From NCBI GenBank assembly GCA_031267825.1, contig JAIRYJ010000018.1, positions 1 through 37,382 on the forward strand: a DNA stretch of 37,382 bases. Reading direction: 5' to 3'. Under the pieces are notes generated by a model. It made no database searches. It saw only the letters and a program-made list of their open reading frames with translations, and was not told the DNA's origin. The position numbers were made by a program, and so were the translations under genes. Origin of the DNA: Bifidobacteriaceae bacterium. GTDB lineage: Bacteria > Actinomycetota > Actinomycetes > Actinomycetales > WQXJ01. Of this stretch, positions 14,028 through 22,255 are shown one piece after another (positions within the stretch are counted from its first letter, which is position 1; each line of letters starts with the position of its first letter).

Positions 14028-15347
14028 ATGCAAGTTTTCATCAGTTACCGGCGGCCTGACAACGCCACCTACCACCAGATAGCTGAACGATTAGCCGACG
14101 AGCTACCCGTCCGCTTTGAGGCTGAAACCGGCACCACTTTAGAAGTATTCATCGACCGTGACATGCGTGGTGGTGAACGTTGGTACAACCGGCTAGAACG
14201 CGAGATTGACTCCTCAGGAGTGTTTATTCCGGTCCTGACATTGAGTTACTTCAACTCTGAAGTCTGCCTCAAAGAACTCGAATGGTTCCTCAACAAAACC
14301 GATCAAACATCCCGGCGCCTAACCATCTTGCCGATAGTGCTGGCCGCTTATGACGAAATCACTAACCGGTCCAACCCGAACCCAGTGATCGCAACGGTAG
14401 CTCACCTCAACTGCCGTGACGCGCGGCCGGCCTTACGTGACGCACTCCAGGGCGCGGCCTGGGCCAGGCTAATGGATGACCTAACAAAAGACCTTGTCCA
14501 GGTCTGGAAACACCCCCCAACGGCCCAAGTACCCACACCACCCTCCAGCCAGTCGACCCAGACCGCATCCGTAAAGCCGCCAACGGCTGCGCCCGCCAAG
14601 TCCATAATCCCACCACCGGTGGCACCGAGGCCCGTTCAGTTCGCCCCACCGGAGGCCGAGAAAGAACAGACACCGTCGGCCGGGCGGCCTGGTCCTCAGC
14701 CCAGCCCGGCGGACATCAACCGCGCACAGAGCCTGCTTGATTGGGCCGTCGAGGCAGAACTAGCCGAGTGCCGCGAAGCCGTCACCGAACTACGCCAACT
14801 CACCACCCGATTCCCTGACAGCCAAGACATCAACCTCGGGCTCGCTATGGGCCTGACCAGTCTCGCCTTCGAGGCAGAACTAGCCGAGTGCCGCGAAGCC
14901 GTCACCGAACTGCGCCGAATCGCCACCCGATTCCCTGACAGCCAAGACATCAACCGCGAACTCGCTATTGGCCTGGTCAGTCTCACCATCAAGACAGAAC
15001 TAGCCGAGTGCCGCGAAGCCGTCACCGAACTACGCCAACTCGCCACCCGATTCCCTGACAGCCAGGGCATCAACCTCCGGCTCGCTATGGGCCTGGCTAG
15101 TCTCACCTTCAAGGCAGAACTAGCCGAGTGCCGCGAGGCCGTCACCGAACTGCGCCGAATCGCCAGTCGGTTCCCGGACGACCCCGAGATCAGCTTTCAG
15201 CTCGCCCAGGGTTTGATCGATCTCACCAAGAAGGACAGAACAGCCGAGCGCAGCCAAGCCATCACCGAACTACGCCAACTTGCCGACCGCTTCCCCGGCC
15301 CTAAAGGGATTCGGGTCCGTCTGGGGATCCGCTTCCCAAACTATTGA
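14028..15347 (+). CDS. TIR-domain protein with Pro-rich linker and five 40-residue helical repeats
   Basis: A 439-residue protein. Residues 1-150 form a TIR domain: MQVFISYRRPDN, VFIDRDMRGGERW, GVFIPVLTLSYFNSEVC and LKELEWFL, with E83 at the position of the catalytic glutamate of NAD-cleaving TIRs. Residues about 160-235 are a Pro/Ser/Thr/Ala-rich linker. From residue about 242 come five 40-residue units with the core ELAECREAVTELRQLATRF, then PDSQDINLRLA, like a helix-turn-helix solenoid of TPR or SEL1 type. TIR-plus-repeat proteins often act in anti-phage immunity, where the repeats sense and the TIR depletes NAD+. That role is inference here; no companion gene is obvious. It follows a toxin-antitoxin pair. 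Confidence 0.85.
   Translation: MQVFISYRRPDNATYHQIAERLADELPVRFEAETGTTLEVFIDRDMRGGERWYNRLEREIDSSGVFIPVLTLSYFNSEVCLKELEWFLNKTDQTSRRLTILPIVLAAYDEITNRSNPNPVIATVAHLNCRDARPALRDALQGAAWARLMDDLTKDLVQVWKHPPTAQVPTPPSSQSTQTASVKPPTAAPAKSIIPPPVAPRPVQFAPPEAEKEQTPSAGRPGPQPSPADINRAQSLLDWAVEAELAECREAVTELRQLTTRFPDSQDINLGLAMGLTSLAFEAELAECREAVTELRRIATRFPDSQDINRELAIGLVSLTIKTELAECREAVTELRQLATRFPDSQGINLRLAMGLASLTFKAELAECREAVTELRRIASRFPDDPEISFQLAQGLIDLTKKDRTAERSQAITELRQLADRFPGPKGIRVRLGIRFPNY
14751..15346 (+). repeat. Five in-frame 120-bp tandem repeats, alternating A-B-A-B-A
   Basis: Units begin at 14751, 14871, 14991, 15111 and 15231 with exact 120-base spacing. Units 1, 3 and 5 carry CTACGCCAACT where units 2 and 4 carry CTGCGCCGAAT, so the array grew by duplication of a 240-bp A-B pair. 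Units 1-3 are nearly identical in DNA, unit 4 diverges in its second half, and unit 5 is the most diverged. Near-identity at third codon positions points to recent expansion or ongoing gene conversion. Confidence 0.92.
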
Positions 15348-15463
15348 GCCAGACCCTCCGATAGCCCCCGGGGCAACCACCCATCAGCCACCCGCCAACC
15401 TTGCCCTAGCCCAGAATCAGCCAATGGCGAGCGCCGTTGACCGCCGTGCGAGCCTGACTGTCA

Positions 15464-15469
15464 TAGGCT
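15464..15469 (+). promoter_or_regulatory. -10 box of leaderless flippase/pseudokinase gene
   Basis: TAGGCT followed by seven bases and the GTG at 15477, with no Shine-Dalgarno. Confidence 0.5.
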
Positions 15470-15476
15470 GGGGCGC

Positions 15477-18140
15477 GTGGCTCAGCCAGGTAAGAAGCGT
15501 TCGCGGCAAGATGCCACACGCTCACTGTGCGACGGTGTCGAGGTAATCGACGCCCCAGCGAGCCGCACACGCCAACCTAAAGACCTGCTCGGCCTAGTTT
15601 TCTGCGGCCTGGGAGTGGTCGGATTGCTGGCCCTGTCGGTTTACGCCCACCGCACCACAGCCGGGGTGACTGAGGACATTCGGGCGATCACTTCACCAGT
15701 TTCAATCATTTTGGACCTGGCGGTCTCCATCTTGATGAACACGGCCACACTGCTAATGCCGGCCGCCGTCATGATCTCCGCCCTGCTGCGGCGCCAACTT
15801 ATGCTTGCCCTCCAAGGCTTCCTGGCCGGCATCGGCGGCTTCGCGCTTGCCCGAGCGTCAACTTGGGCGATCGAACAAGTCGCCTGGGAACCACTAACCG
15901 AAGGCATGTCGGTGGTGGCTGGCGCACAGTATCAAGTGGCTATCGCCCCGCTGGCGGCGCTGATGTCCGGTGTGCTGACCGCGATGGGGCCGCGTTCACG
16001 CCGACCAGTCGTCTCAGTCGCTTGGAACATTTTGTGGGTCGCCTTAGCCGCCTGGGTGCTGACCGGCGGCGCCACCTTACCGGCCGCTTTCATCAGCGTT
16101 CTGATTGGACGGATGGCTGGGTTGGCGATCCGTTACGCCTTGGGGGTCCACACCGACCGGGCAACTGGTGACGCGCTGGTTATTGGTATTCGTGGGGCCG
16201 GACTGGACCCGGTACGGATTGTCCGGGTGCGTGACATTTCTGAACCAGAAAGCCCCACCGACCGGCTTGACGTGCGCTCAATCCGGGACGGTACTTACCG
16301 GCCGGAAACTGATCCGGTGGACGATGCCGTCCCCCAAGACCCAGCCGCCAGTCCGGCCAAGAGCACCCCGTCTAAAGCCGACCCGGTAAAAGCGGTAGGC
16401 GCCCAGCGCCGCATGTCACGGGCTGAACGCGTTGAGGCGGCCGTGTCTGATTCAACCTCACGGGCTTTGGAACGGGCTGGCGGTAACCGGATCTACGCGG
16501 TTTATGGCCGTGATGGTGAACGCCGGGATGCGATCGTACTTGACGGTGATATGCAGGTCTTAGGTTTCTTGCAAGCCACTTGGCGGGCTTTGCGGCTGCG
16601 CGGCATGGACCGGCGGGCGGTCCGTTCACTGCGTCAAGCGGCCGAGCGGGCCGCCTTACTTGGCTACGCGGCATCGGCCGCTGGTGTGCGCACACCACAC
16701 CTGGTTGGTGTTGGGGAGGCGGCCGATTCGATGATGCTGCTTCAAGCCCACCCTAAGCGGCTGCGCTCACTTGACGACTTGCGCCCAGCTGAAGTCTCTG
16801 ACGCCGCCCTGATCGACGCCTGGCATCAACTTGACTTGGCCCACCGGGCTGGTATCGCGCACCGGAATATCACCGCGGCATCGCTCCTGTTTGGTGAATC
16901 TGGTGACGAACAACAGGTTTGGCTGATCGGCTGGGAGAACGGCGATATCGCGTCTTCTGAATTGGCGCGTAACTTGGACCGCGCCCAAATGGCTGCCTTG
17001 CTGGGTCTAAAGGTTGGCCCGGAACGGGCCATCGCGTCGGCTGCGGCCGTCTTGCCGAGCGCTGCCTTAGCTAGTTTGGCTGGTCTGCTCCAGCCGGTGG
17101 TGTTCCCGGCCGCGACGCGTGAACTGGCCCGTTCATCTAAACCTGTGATTGAGGCTGTCCGCCAAGCCTTGCTCGACCAAATGCCGGATACTCCACCGGT
17201 TGTGCCTTTCCGGCTGATCCGGTTCGGCTGGCGCACAGTACTGGTGGTCGCCATGACCCTAATCGCGATCTGGGCTGTGGTCACAAAGTTGAATTTCAGT
17301 CAGATGATGGACGCTATTTCGCGGGCTGATCCTGTCTGGATGATTGTTTCCTTCGGTTTGTCAATGGCGACCTATGTTGGTGCGGGCATGACTTTAGCTA
17401 GTCTCACACCAGGCCACATCTCGCCTTGGCGGACTATATTATCGCAGGTGGCGGCATCTTTTATGGCTCTGTCTATGCCGGCCGCGGTTGGGCCGATGGC
17501 GATCAGTTTGCGTTTCTTGAACCGGCAAGGAGTCCGCACGTCGTTGGCGGTCGCGACTGTCGCTTTGTCGCAGGTCGCTTTGTTCCTTGTGACGGTGCTG
17601 TTGTTGGCCGCTTCCGCGCTGGTTACGGGTGACACTGGGGTGTTGTCTGATTTGCCGGTCGGGGCGATTGTGGCGGTCGCTTTGACGTTGGCGATGCTTG
17701 GTTGCTTGCTGCTGATACCGCGGTTGCGGGCCTGGATTTGGGCCAAAGCCGGACCGACTTTCAACCAAGTTTGGCCGCGAGTGATTTGGGTTTTGGGTCA
17801 GCCGAAGCGTCTGATCCTTGCTCTGACTGGGACTGTCATACAGTTCGGTGGTTATGTGGCGGCTTTTTGGGCTGCCCTGATCTGTTTCGGCTTGACTGAC
17901 TTGCCCCTCGGTGCGGTGGTGCTGGTTTACCTGCTAGGTAACGTGGCTGGTTCGGCCGCGCCAACACCGGGCGGGCTGGGTGGTGTTGAAATCGCCCTGA
18001 CGGCCGGGCTGCGGGCGATTGACGTGGCGACCGGGACGGCGGCATCGGCGGCTGTCTTGTTCCGTGTCATAACCTACTGGGCGCGTGTCCCGCTGGGCTG
18101 GATCGCTTTCCGCTACTTGTCCCGCCGTGGTGACCTCTGA
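15477..18140 (+). CDS. Flippase-like (LPG synthase TM/UPF0104) membrane protein fused to a kinase-like domain
   Basis: An 887-residue fusion. Residues about 35-225 hold six or so membrane helices. Residues about 335-560 resemble a protein-kinase fold: AVYGRDGERRDAIVLDGD as N-lobe strands, LDLAHRAGIAHRNITAASLLF as catalytic loop with HRN (462-464) instead of HRD, and VWLIGWENGDIA where DFG would be, so it is probably a pseudokinase. Residues about 580-885 are a second membrane bundle with AAPTPGGLGGVEIALTAG (828-844), the signature of the MprF/AglD-type flippase superfamily. It probably moves or binds a lipid, controlled by the kinase-like part; substrate unknown. Only the last domain is firmly assigned. 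Confidence 0.75.
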   Translation: MAQPGKKRSRQDATRSLCDGVEVIDAPASRTRQPKDLLGLVFCGLGVVGLLALSVYAHRTTAGVTEDIRAITSPVSIILDLAVSILMNTATLLMPAAVMISALLRRQLMLALQGFLAGIGGFALARASTWAIEQVAWEPLTEGMSVVAGAQYQVAIAPLAALMSGVLTAMGPRSRRPVVSVAWNILWVALAAWVLTGGATLPAAFISVLIGRMAGLAIRYALGVHTDRATGDALVIGIRGAGLDPVRIVRVRDISEPESPTDRLDVRSIRDGTYRPETDPVDDAVPQDPAASPAKSTPSKADPVKAVGAQRRMSRAERVEAAVSDSTSRALERAGGNRIYAVYGRDGERRDAIVLDGDMQVLGFLQATWRALRLRGMDRRAVRSLRQAAERAALLGYAASAAGVRTPHLVGVGEAADSMMLLQAHPKRLRSLDDLRPAEVSDAALIDAWHQLDLAHRAGIAHRNITAASLLFGESGDEQQVWLIGWENGDIASSELARNLDRAQMAALLGLKVGPERAIASAAAVLPSAALASLAGLLQPVVFPAATRELARSSKPVIEAVRQALLDQMPDTPPVVPFRLIRFGWRTVLVVAMTLIAIWAVVTKLNFSQMMDAISRADPVWMIVSFGLSMATYVGAGMTLASLTPGHISPWRTILSQVAASFMALSMPAAVGPMAISLRFLNRQGVRTSLAVATVALSQVALFLVTVLLLAASALVTGDTGVLSDLPVGAIVAVALTLAMLGCLLLIPRLRAWIWAKAGPTFNQVWPRVIWVLGQPKRLILALTGTVIQFGGYVAAFWAALICFGLTDLPLGAVVLVYLLGNVAGSAAPTPGGLGGVEIALTAGLRAIDVATGTAASAAVLFRVITYWARVPLGWIAFRYLSRRGDL

Positions 18141-18275
18141 CTCGGCTTACCTCCATCCAAATCCACCTATCCGCCTTCAACCCGGCGCCGCATCCAGGAT
18201 CGCCGACGCCATCGACCGGCTCGCCTCGCGGCCCTTCCCAGCGGGCTGCCGTAATTTGGCCGGCAACCACACCAA

Positions 18276-18429
18276 ATATCCACAATTCACCGGCTGTGAA
18301 TAACGCTTATCGGCCCGTCGGACAGATCCTGCCGGTCCGGGCCTCGCCGGCCTAGTCCGGGTCTAACGTGGGCGCCAGCCATCCACAATTCGGCGCTGGT
18401 TTTACACAGGCAACGCCTGGTTGTCCCCA
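18276..18429. promoter_or_regulatory. Cluster of DnaA-box-like 9-mers upstream of dnaB
   Basis: Within the 463-base gene-free stretch before dnaB there are several matches to TTATCCACA: ATATCCACA at 18276-18284 (8 of 9), its inverse TGTGAATAA at 18295-18303 (8 of 9), CCATCCACA at 18379-18387 (7 of 9), TTTTACACA at 18400-18408 (7 of 9) and TTGTCCCCA at 18421-18429 (7 of 9; 8 of 9 to the actinobacterial form TTGTCCACA). They could let DnaA regulate dnaB. dnaA and dnaN are not in the window, so this is unlikely to be oriC proper. The rest of the stretch shows no gene. Confidence 0.35.
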
Positions 18430-18577
18430 GCCAGACCGCTTCTGACCTGCGTTGACATCCGTCCGGGCAGCCTAGAATTAGGCGGTCGGAAGCGGCTGCG
18501 GTGAATCGCCAAAGCCGCCGCCAGGGGCTCGCGGCTAACCGCCAAGACCTCTGCGATACAACTGAACTATGCGTAAA

Positions 18578-18594
18578 TACAATCGCTGGAAGGA
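18578..18594 (+). promoter_or_regulatory. Promoter and ribosome binding site of dnaB
   Basis: TACAAT at 18578-18583 is a good -10 box, and GGAAGGA at 18588-18594 is a Shine-Dalgarno nine bases before the ATG at 18604. The leader would be about 14 bases. No convincing -35 is seen. Confidence 0.5.
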
Positions 18595-18603
18595 CCGGAC
18601 CAG

Positions 18604-19971
18604 ATGTCGGTGACTGAGTTTGATGCCGCCTCCTCGGCCGATGCGGTCCAATTTGATCGTCTACCACCGCAAGATATCGAAGCGGAACAGTCAGCTTTAG
18701 GTGCGATGCTGGTCTCGAAGGACGCCATCGCGGATGTTGTTTCAGTGCTCCGGGCGGAGGACTTCTACCGGCCACAACATGAGACGATCTTCGGTGCCAT
18801 CACCGACATCTATTCGCGTGGTGAACCAGTTGATGCCGTAACTGTGGCGGCGGAGCTGACCCGCCGTGGGGAAATCGCCAGGATCGGTGGCGCCCAATAC
18901 TTAGCCACCATCATGGCGTTGGTACCAACCGCGGCCAACGCCGGCTACTACGCGCAGATCGTGCGTGATCGGGCCATTCTGCGCCGCCTAGTTGACACCG
19001 GCACCCGGATCACACAGCTTGGCTACACCGTTGACGGGCAAAGCGTTGACGATCTGGTCAACGCCGCCCAAGCTGAGGTTTACGCTGTCACCGAACGTAA
19101 CCAAGCCGGAGACTGCCAAGCTATCGGCGACACCATTGACGGCGTAGTCGATGACATCAACCAGCTTTTTCACTCCAAAGATCACATCACTGGTGTGCCG
19201 ACTGGTCTGGGAGGACTCGACAAGCTGTTAGGCGGACTACACGCCGGGCAAATGGTGATAGTCGCCGCCCGGCCCGGTAAAGGCAAATCAACTCTCGGCT
19301 TGGACTTCGCCCGTTCGGCCGCTATCAAACACCACATGGCGTCAGTTGTGTTCTCCCTTGAAATGTCCAACGAAGAGATCACCCACCGGCTGTTATCAGC
19401 TGAAAGTGGCGTCTTTTTGTCGCAACTTCGCTCCGGGCGGATCAGGCAAGAAGACTGGCCAAGGGTCTGCGCCCAGGTCGCGCCAATCAAGAATTCGCCA
19501 CTGTTCATTGACGATTCACCGAACATGACGTTGATGGAGATCCGGGCTAAGAGCCGTCGGCTGAAACAACGCTACGACCTGCGTCTAGTGGTGATCGACT
19601 ACCTCCAGTTGATGACTTCCGGTAAACGGGTCGAATCACGCCAGCAAGAAGTTTCAGAGTTCTCCCGGTCTCTTAAACTCCTCGCCAAAGAACTGAACCT
19701 GCCAGTCGTGGCGATCTCACAGTTGAACCGTTCACCCGAAGCCCGGGCCGATAAACGTCCAGAATTATCCGACCTGCGCGAATCAGGTTCCCTTGAACAA
19801 GACGCCGACGTCGTCATATTGATCCAGCAAGCCGAAGACAAACCAGACAACCCGGACCAGGGCACAGCCGAACTGATCGTCGCTAAACACCGCAACGGCC
19901 CAACCGGCTTCGTCAAGGTAGCCTTCCAAGGCCACCGATCCCAATTCGCTGACCTAGCCGAAGGCTTCTAA
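18604..19971 (+). CDS. dnaB: Replicative DNA helicase DnaB
   Basis: A 455-residue RecA-fold hexameric helicase that unwinds DNA at the replication fork. The N-terminal domain (about 20-125) carries PPQDIEAEQSALGAML, and DRAILRRL lies near the linker helix. The C-terminal domain has Walker A ARPGKGKST at 222-230 (K228), SLEMSNEEI at 251-259, Walker B VVIDYLQLM at 329-337, and AISQLNRSPEARADKRP then LRESGSLEQDAD. The P-loop has Lys where most DnaB have Met (PGKGKS against PGMGKS). No intein interrupts it, though inteins are common in actinobacterial DnaB. Its stop shares a small hairpin with the convergent esterase gene. Confidence 0.97.
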   Translation: MSVTEFDAASSADAVQFDRLPPQDIEAEQSALGAMLVSKDAIADVVSVLRAEDFYRPQHETIFGAITDIYSRGEPVDAVTVAAELTRRGEIARIGGAQYLATIMALVPTAANAGYYAQIVRDRAILRRLVDTGTRITQLGYTVDGQSVDDLVNAAQAEVYAVTERNQAGDCQAIGDTIDGVVDDINQLFHSKDHITGVPTGLGGLDKLLGGLHAGQMVIVAARPGKGKSTLGLDFARSAAIKHHMASVVFSLEMSNEEITHRLLSAESGVFLSQLRSGRIRQEDWPRVCAQVAPIKNSPLFIDDSPNMTLMEIRAKSRRLKQRYDLRLVVIDYLQLMTSGKRVESRQQEVSEFSRSLKLLAKELNLPVVAISQLNRSPEARADKRPELSDLRESGSLEQDADVVILIQQAEDKPDNPDQGTAELIVAKHRNGPTGFVKVAFQGHRSQFADLAEGF

Positions 19972-19986
19972 AGGGGTTGGCCTTTA
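19969..19986. terminator. Hairpin spanning both convergent stop codons (dnaB / esterase)
   Basis: TAAAGG at 19969-19974 pairs with CCTTTA at 19981-19986. The stem contains the dnaB stop codon and the complement of the esterase stop codon. It is short (6 bp), so termination would be weak. Confidence 0.35.
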
Positions 19987-20772
19987 ACCGGTCAGATAGT
20001 GGGCGAAGAAACGCAACGTCTCCGGCAGGGCATCCTCCAAGTAGGCCTCGCCATGCCGGGAGCCTTCATAAAGCAAAACCCGGGCCGGCACACCGGCCGC
20101 CACCAGGGCCACCGCCACGTTGACTGGTTCCTCCGGTGGCACCAACTCAGTCATGGAATTAGCCATCAAGACAGGTCCGGTTGCCTGGGAAATCCGTCCC
20201 ACAGGCGATGCTTGATCAAGCCGCTCCAGTCCCGGGCCAAGCAGGTTGAACAGGAGCCACTTGTAGTAGCCAGGGTCAACCCCGCCCTGATCAATCTGGC
20301 CGCTTGGTGTCGCGTCATCAATGATCACCTGGTGTGGTGTGGCATCCCCGTGGCGGGCGATGAACCCGCTCAAGTCAAGCAAACCAGACCAGCAGGCCGC
20401 CGGAACTCCACGAGCTATCGCCACCTCAAGTGCTAGATTCCCGCCAGATGAGGCGCCAAAGGCGCCGAAAGATTGACCAGCTTCAGCCCGGCCATTAGCG
20501 ATCAACCAGTCGATCGCGGCCAACACGTCACAAACCTGAGTCGGATAAAGGTTGGCTCCGGTCTGCCCATTGGCGAAACGGTAGTTGGGCACCGCCACCA
20601 GATAGCCGGCCTGTGCCAGCCGGGTAGCTAAAGCCTCCTCCTTTGACTTGTCGCCTTGCCACCAGCCGCCACCATGCAGGCAAACGATGATCGCCCCGTT
20701 GGCCCGCACCGGATGGTAGAGGTCTAGTTGGTGGCGCGGATCCGGTCCGTAAGCCAGGTTCGTTTCGGTCAT
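19984..20772 (-). CDS. Alpha/beta hydrolase (HSL/BD-FAE-type esterase)
   Basis: A 262-residue esterase from the ATG at 20772. The oxyanion-hole motif HGGGWW starts at H33, the nucleophile elbow is GASSGGN with S108, and the C-terminal EGSRHGEAYL supplies the histidine. LAYGPDPRHQLDLYHP at the N-terminus is the usual entry strand of this group. Upstream the frame stays open to 21072, but that part is a Thr/Gln/Pro-rich repeat (20780-20870) followed by sequence overlapping the divergent murT start. I therefore took the start next to the domain; ATGs at 20871, 20877 and 20961 are alternatives. The substrate is unknown, probably a small ester. Confidence 0.8.
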   Translation of the reverse strand: MTETNLAYGPDPRHQLDLYHPVRANGAIIVCLHGGGWWQGDKSKEEALATRLAQAGYLVAVPNYRFANGQTGANLYPTQVCDVLAAIDWLIANGRAEAGQSFGAFGASSGGNLALEVAIARGVPAACWSGLLDLSGFIARHGDATPHQVIIDDATPSGQIDQGGVDPGYYKWLLFNLLGPGLERLDQASPVGRISQATGPVLMANSMTELVPPEEPVNVAVALVAAGVPARVLLYEGSRHGEAYLEDALPETLRFFAHYLTG

Positions 20773-20976
20773 TACCTGCGGCGTCGTTACTTGCAGCGTC
20801 ATCGTTTGTGTCGTTCTTGCTTGTGCGGTCGTTCCTTGTGGCGCCGTTCCTTGTGGCGTACTTGTCCCCATAACCATCCAGACTGACAAATCTGGCCCCG
20901 GCTGGCCGGGTACCGGCGGATCGTCTCGCCGGGCACGCTTTGAGCCGACCAGCCTAACCATGGCAGGCTTGAGGCC

Positions 20977-22224
20977 GTGCCACAGTCCCTTCCGTTCCGT
21001 TCCCGACTCGCCACCACGGCCGGCCAGATGGCGGCCGCCGCGTCCCGCAAACTTGGCCGGGGACGGGGACAAGTGGTTGGTGGCCGCATCATGTTGCGTC
21101 TTGATCCGGCTTTACTGCACCGCCTAGCGGCACCGATGCGGGTCACAGTGGTCAGCGCGACCAACGGTAAATCGACCACAACACGTCTGATCGCTCAAGC
21201 TTTGCGATCAATTGGGAGCGTGGCACACAACGCGACAGGCGCGAATATGGGGGCCGGCCTGGTGACCGCTTTGGCAGACAATCCGGCGGCACGGTTCGCC
21301 GCCCTAGAGGTCGATGAAGCTCACCTGCCAGATGTGGTCCGCCAAACCGGAGCGGATCAGCTAGTCCTATTGAATCTGACCCGTGACCAGCTAGATCGCG
21401 GCAGCGAAGTCCGCCTACTGGCTGAACGGTGGCGCCAGCTAGCCGCTGACCTTGGTCCGGAAACTCAAGTCGTGGCCAACGCCGACGATCCGGTAGTGGC
21501 TTGGGCGGCACAGGCCGCGCCAAACACGTTGTGGGTCGGTTGCGGTCAACGTTGGACGGCCGATTCGGCTCTCTGCCCAGCCTGCGGTGCGCCTCTAGCC
21601 CGGGCGGGCGGGCGTTGGGTTTGCCCCAGTTGCGGTATGGCCCGTCCCGAAACGTCATGGTCTGTCCTGCCCGATGCCGACCAAATAGCCACACCAGACG
21701 GTTCGGTCAGGTTGCGGCTGGCTTTGCCTGGCCGTTTCAATGCCGGTAACGCGGCTATCGCCTTAGCCGCGGTTTGTTCCCGGGGCGTCCCTAAAGAGGC
21801 CGCTCTTCAGGCTTTCGCCCAGGTCAGCGATGTTGATGGACGTTATGTTCAGACTCTGGCTGGGGATCATAAGGTCCGTTTACTGCTAGGTAAGAACCCA
21901 GCCAGCTGGGCCGAAATGATGTTCCTGGTGGCGGATTCGGACGCACTCCTGGTGACGGTGCTGAACGCCCGCGGGGCTGATGGCCGGGACCCGTCCTGGA
22001 TTTGGGACGTAGATTTTGAGGATTGGGCCGGGCGGCCAGTTTGGGTGGCCGGTGAACGCCGCTTCGACATGGCTGTCAGGCTTGAAACGGCGGGCCTTGA
22101 AGTCATCGGAGTTTCCCAAGATCCGCTGGCCGCTTTAGACCAGGCTCAACCAAACCAGAGCCTCGACATAGTGGCCAACTACACCGCCTTCCAACAACTC
22201 CGGGCCGAGTTGGTGCCCTCGTGA
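20977..22224 (+). CDS. murT: Lipid II isoglutaminyl synthase, MurT subunit
   Basis: A 415-residue Mur-ligase-type protein that activates the D-Glu carboxylate of lipid II for amidation. The ATP loop is VVSATNGKSTTTRLIA with K65. A Cys4 zinc ribbon is inserted in the middle domain: C200 and C203 (CPACG), C216 and C219 (CPSCG). The C-terminal DUF1727 domain has KNPASWAEM and VLNARGADGRDPSWIWDVDFE. All three are diagnostic of MurT rather than MurC-F. GTG start; CAGGCT seven bases upstream could be a weak -10 for a leaderless mRNA. gatD follows after 31 bases, forming the usual murT-gatD operon. Confidence 0.96.
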   Translation: MPQSLPFRSRLATTAGQMAAAASRKLGRGRGQVVGGRIMLRLDPALLHRLAAPMRVTVVSATNGKSTTTRLIAQALRSIGSVAHNATGANMGAGLVTALADNPAARFAALEVDEAHLPDVVRQTGADQLVLLNLTRDQLDRGSEVRLLAERWRQLAADLGPETQVVANADDPVVAWAAQAAPNTLWVGCGQRWTADSALCPACGAPLARAGGRWVCPSCGMARPETSWSVLPDADQIATPDGSVRLRLALPGRFNAGNAAIALAAVCSRGVPKEAALQAFAQVSDVDGRYVQTLAGDHKVRLLLGKNPASWAEMMFLVADSDALLVTVLNARGADGRDPSWIWDVDFEDWAGRPVWVAGERRFDMAVRLETAGLEVIGVSQDPLAALDQAQPNQSLDIVANYTAFQQLRAELVPS

Positions 22225-22255
22225 AACCCTTTGACTGGTGCCAGGAGGTGACAGC

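Noticed and set aside
14696..15145. 149-codon minus-strand ORF with internal repeats
   Set aside because: Its repeats (TASRHSAS) are simply the antisense reading of the TIR protein's 120-bp units.
18141..18603. Chromosomal origin (oriC)
   Set aside because: DnaA-box-like motifs are present, but dnaA, dnaN and a clear AT-rich unwinding element are absent, so I call only a regulatory cluster.
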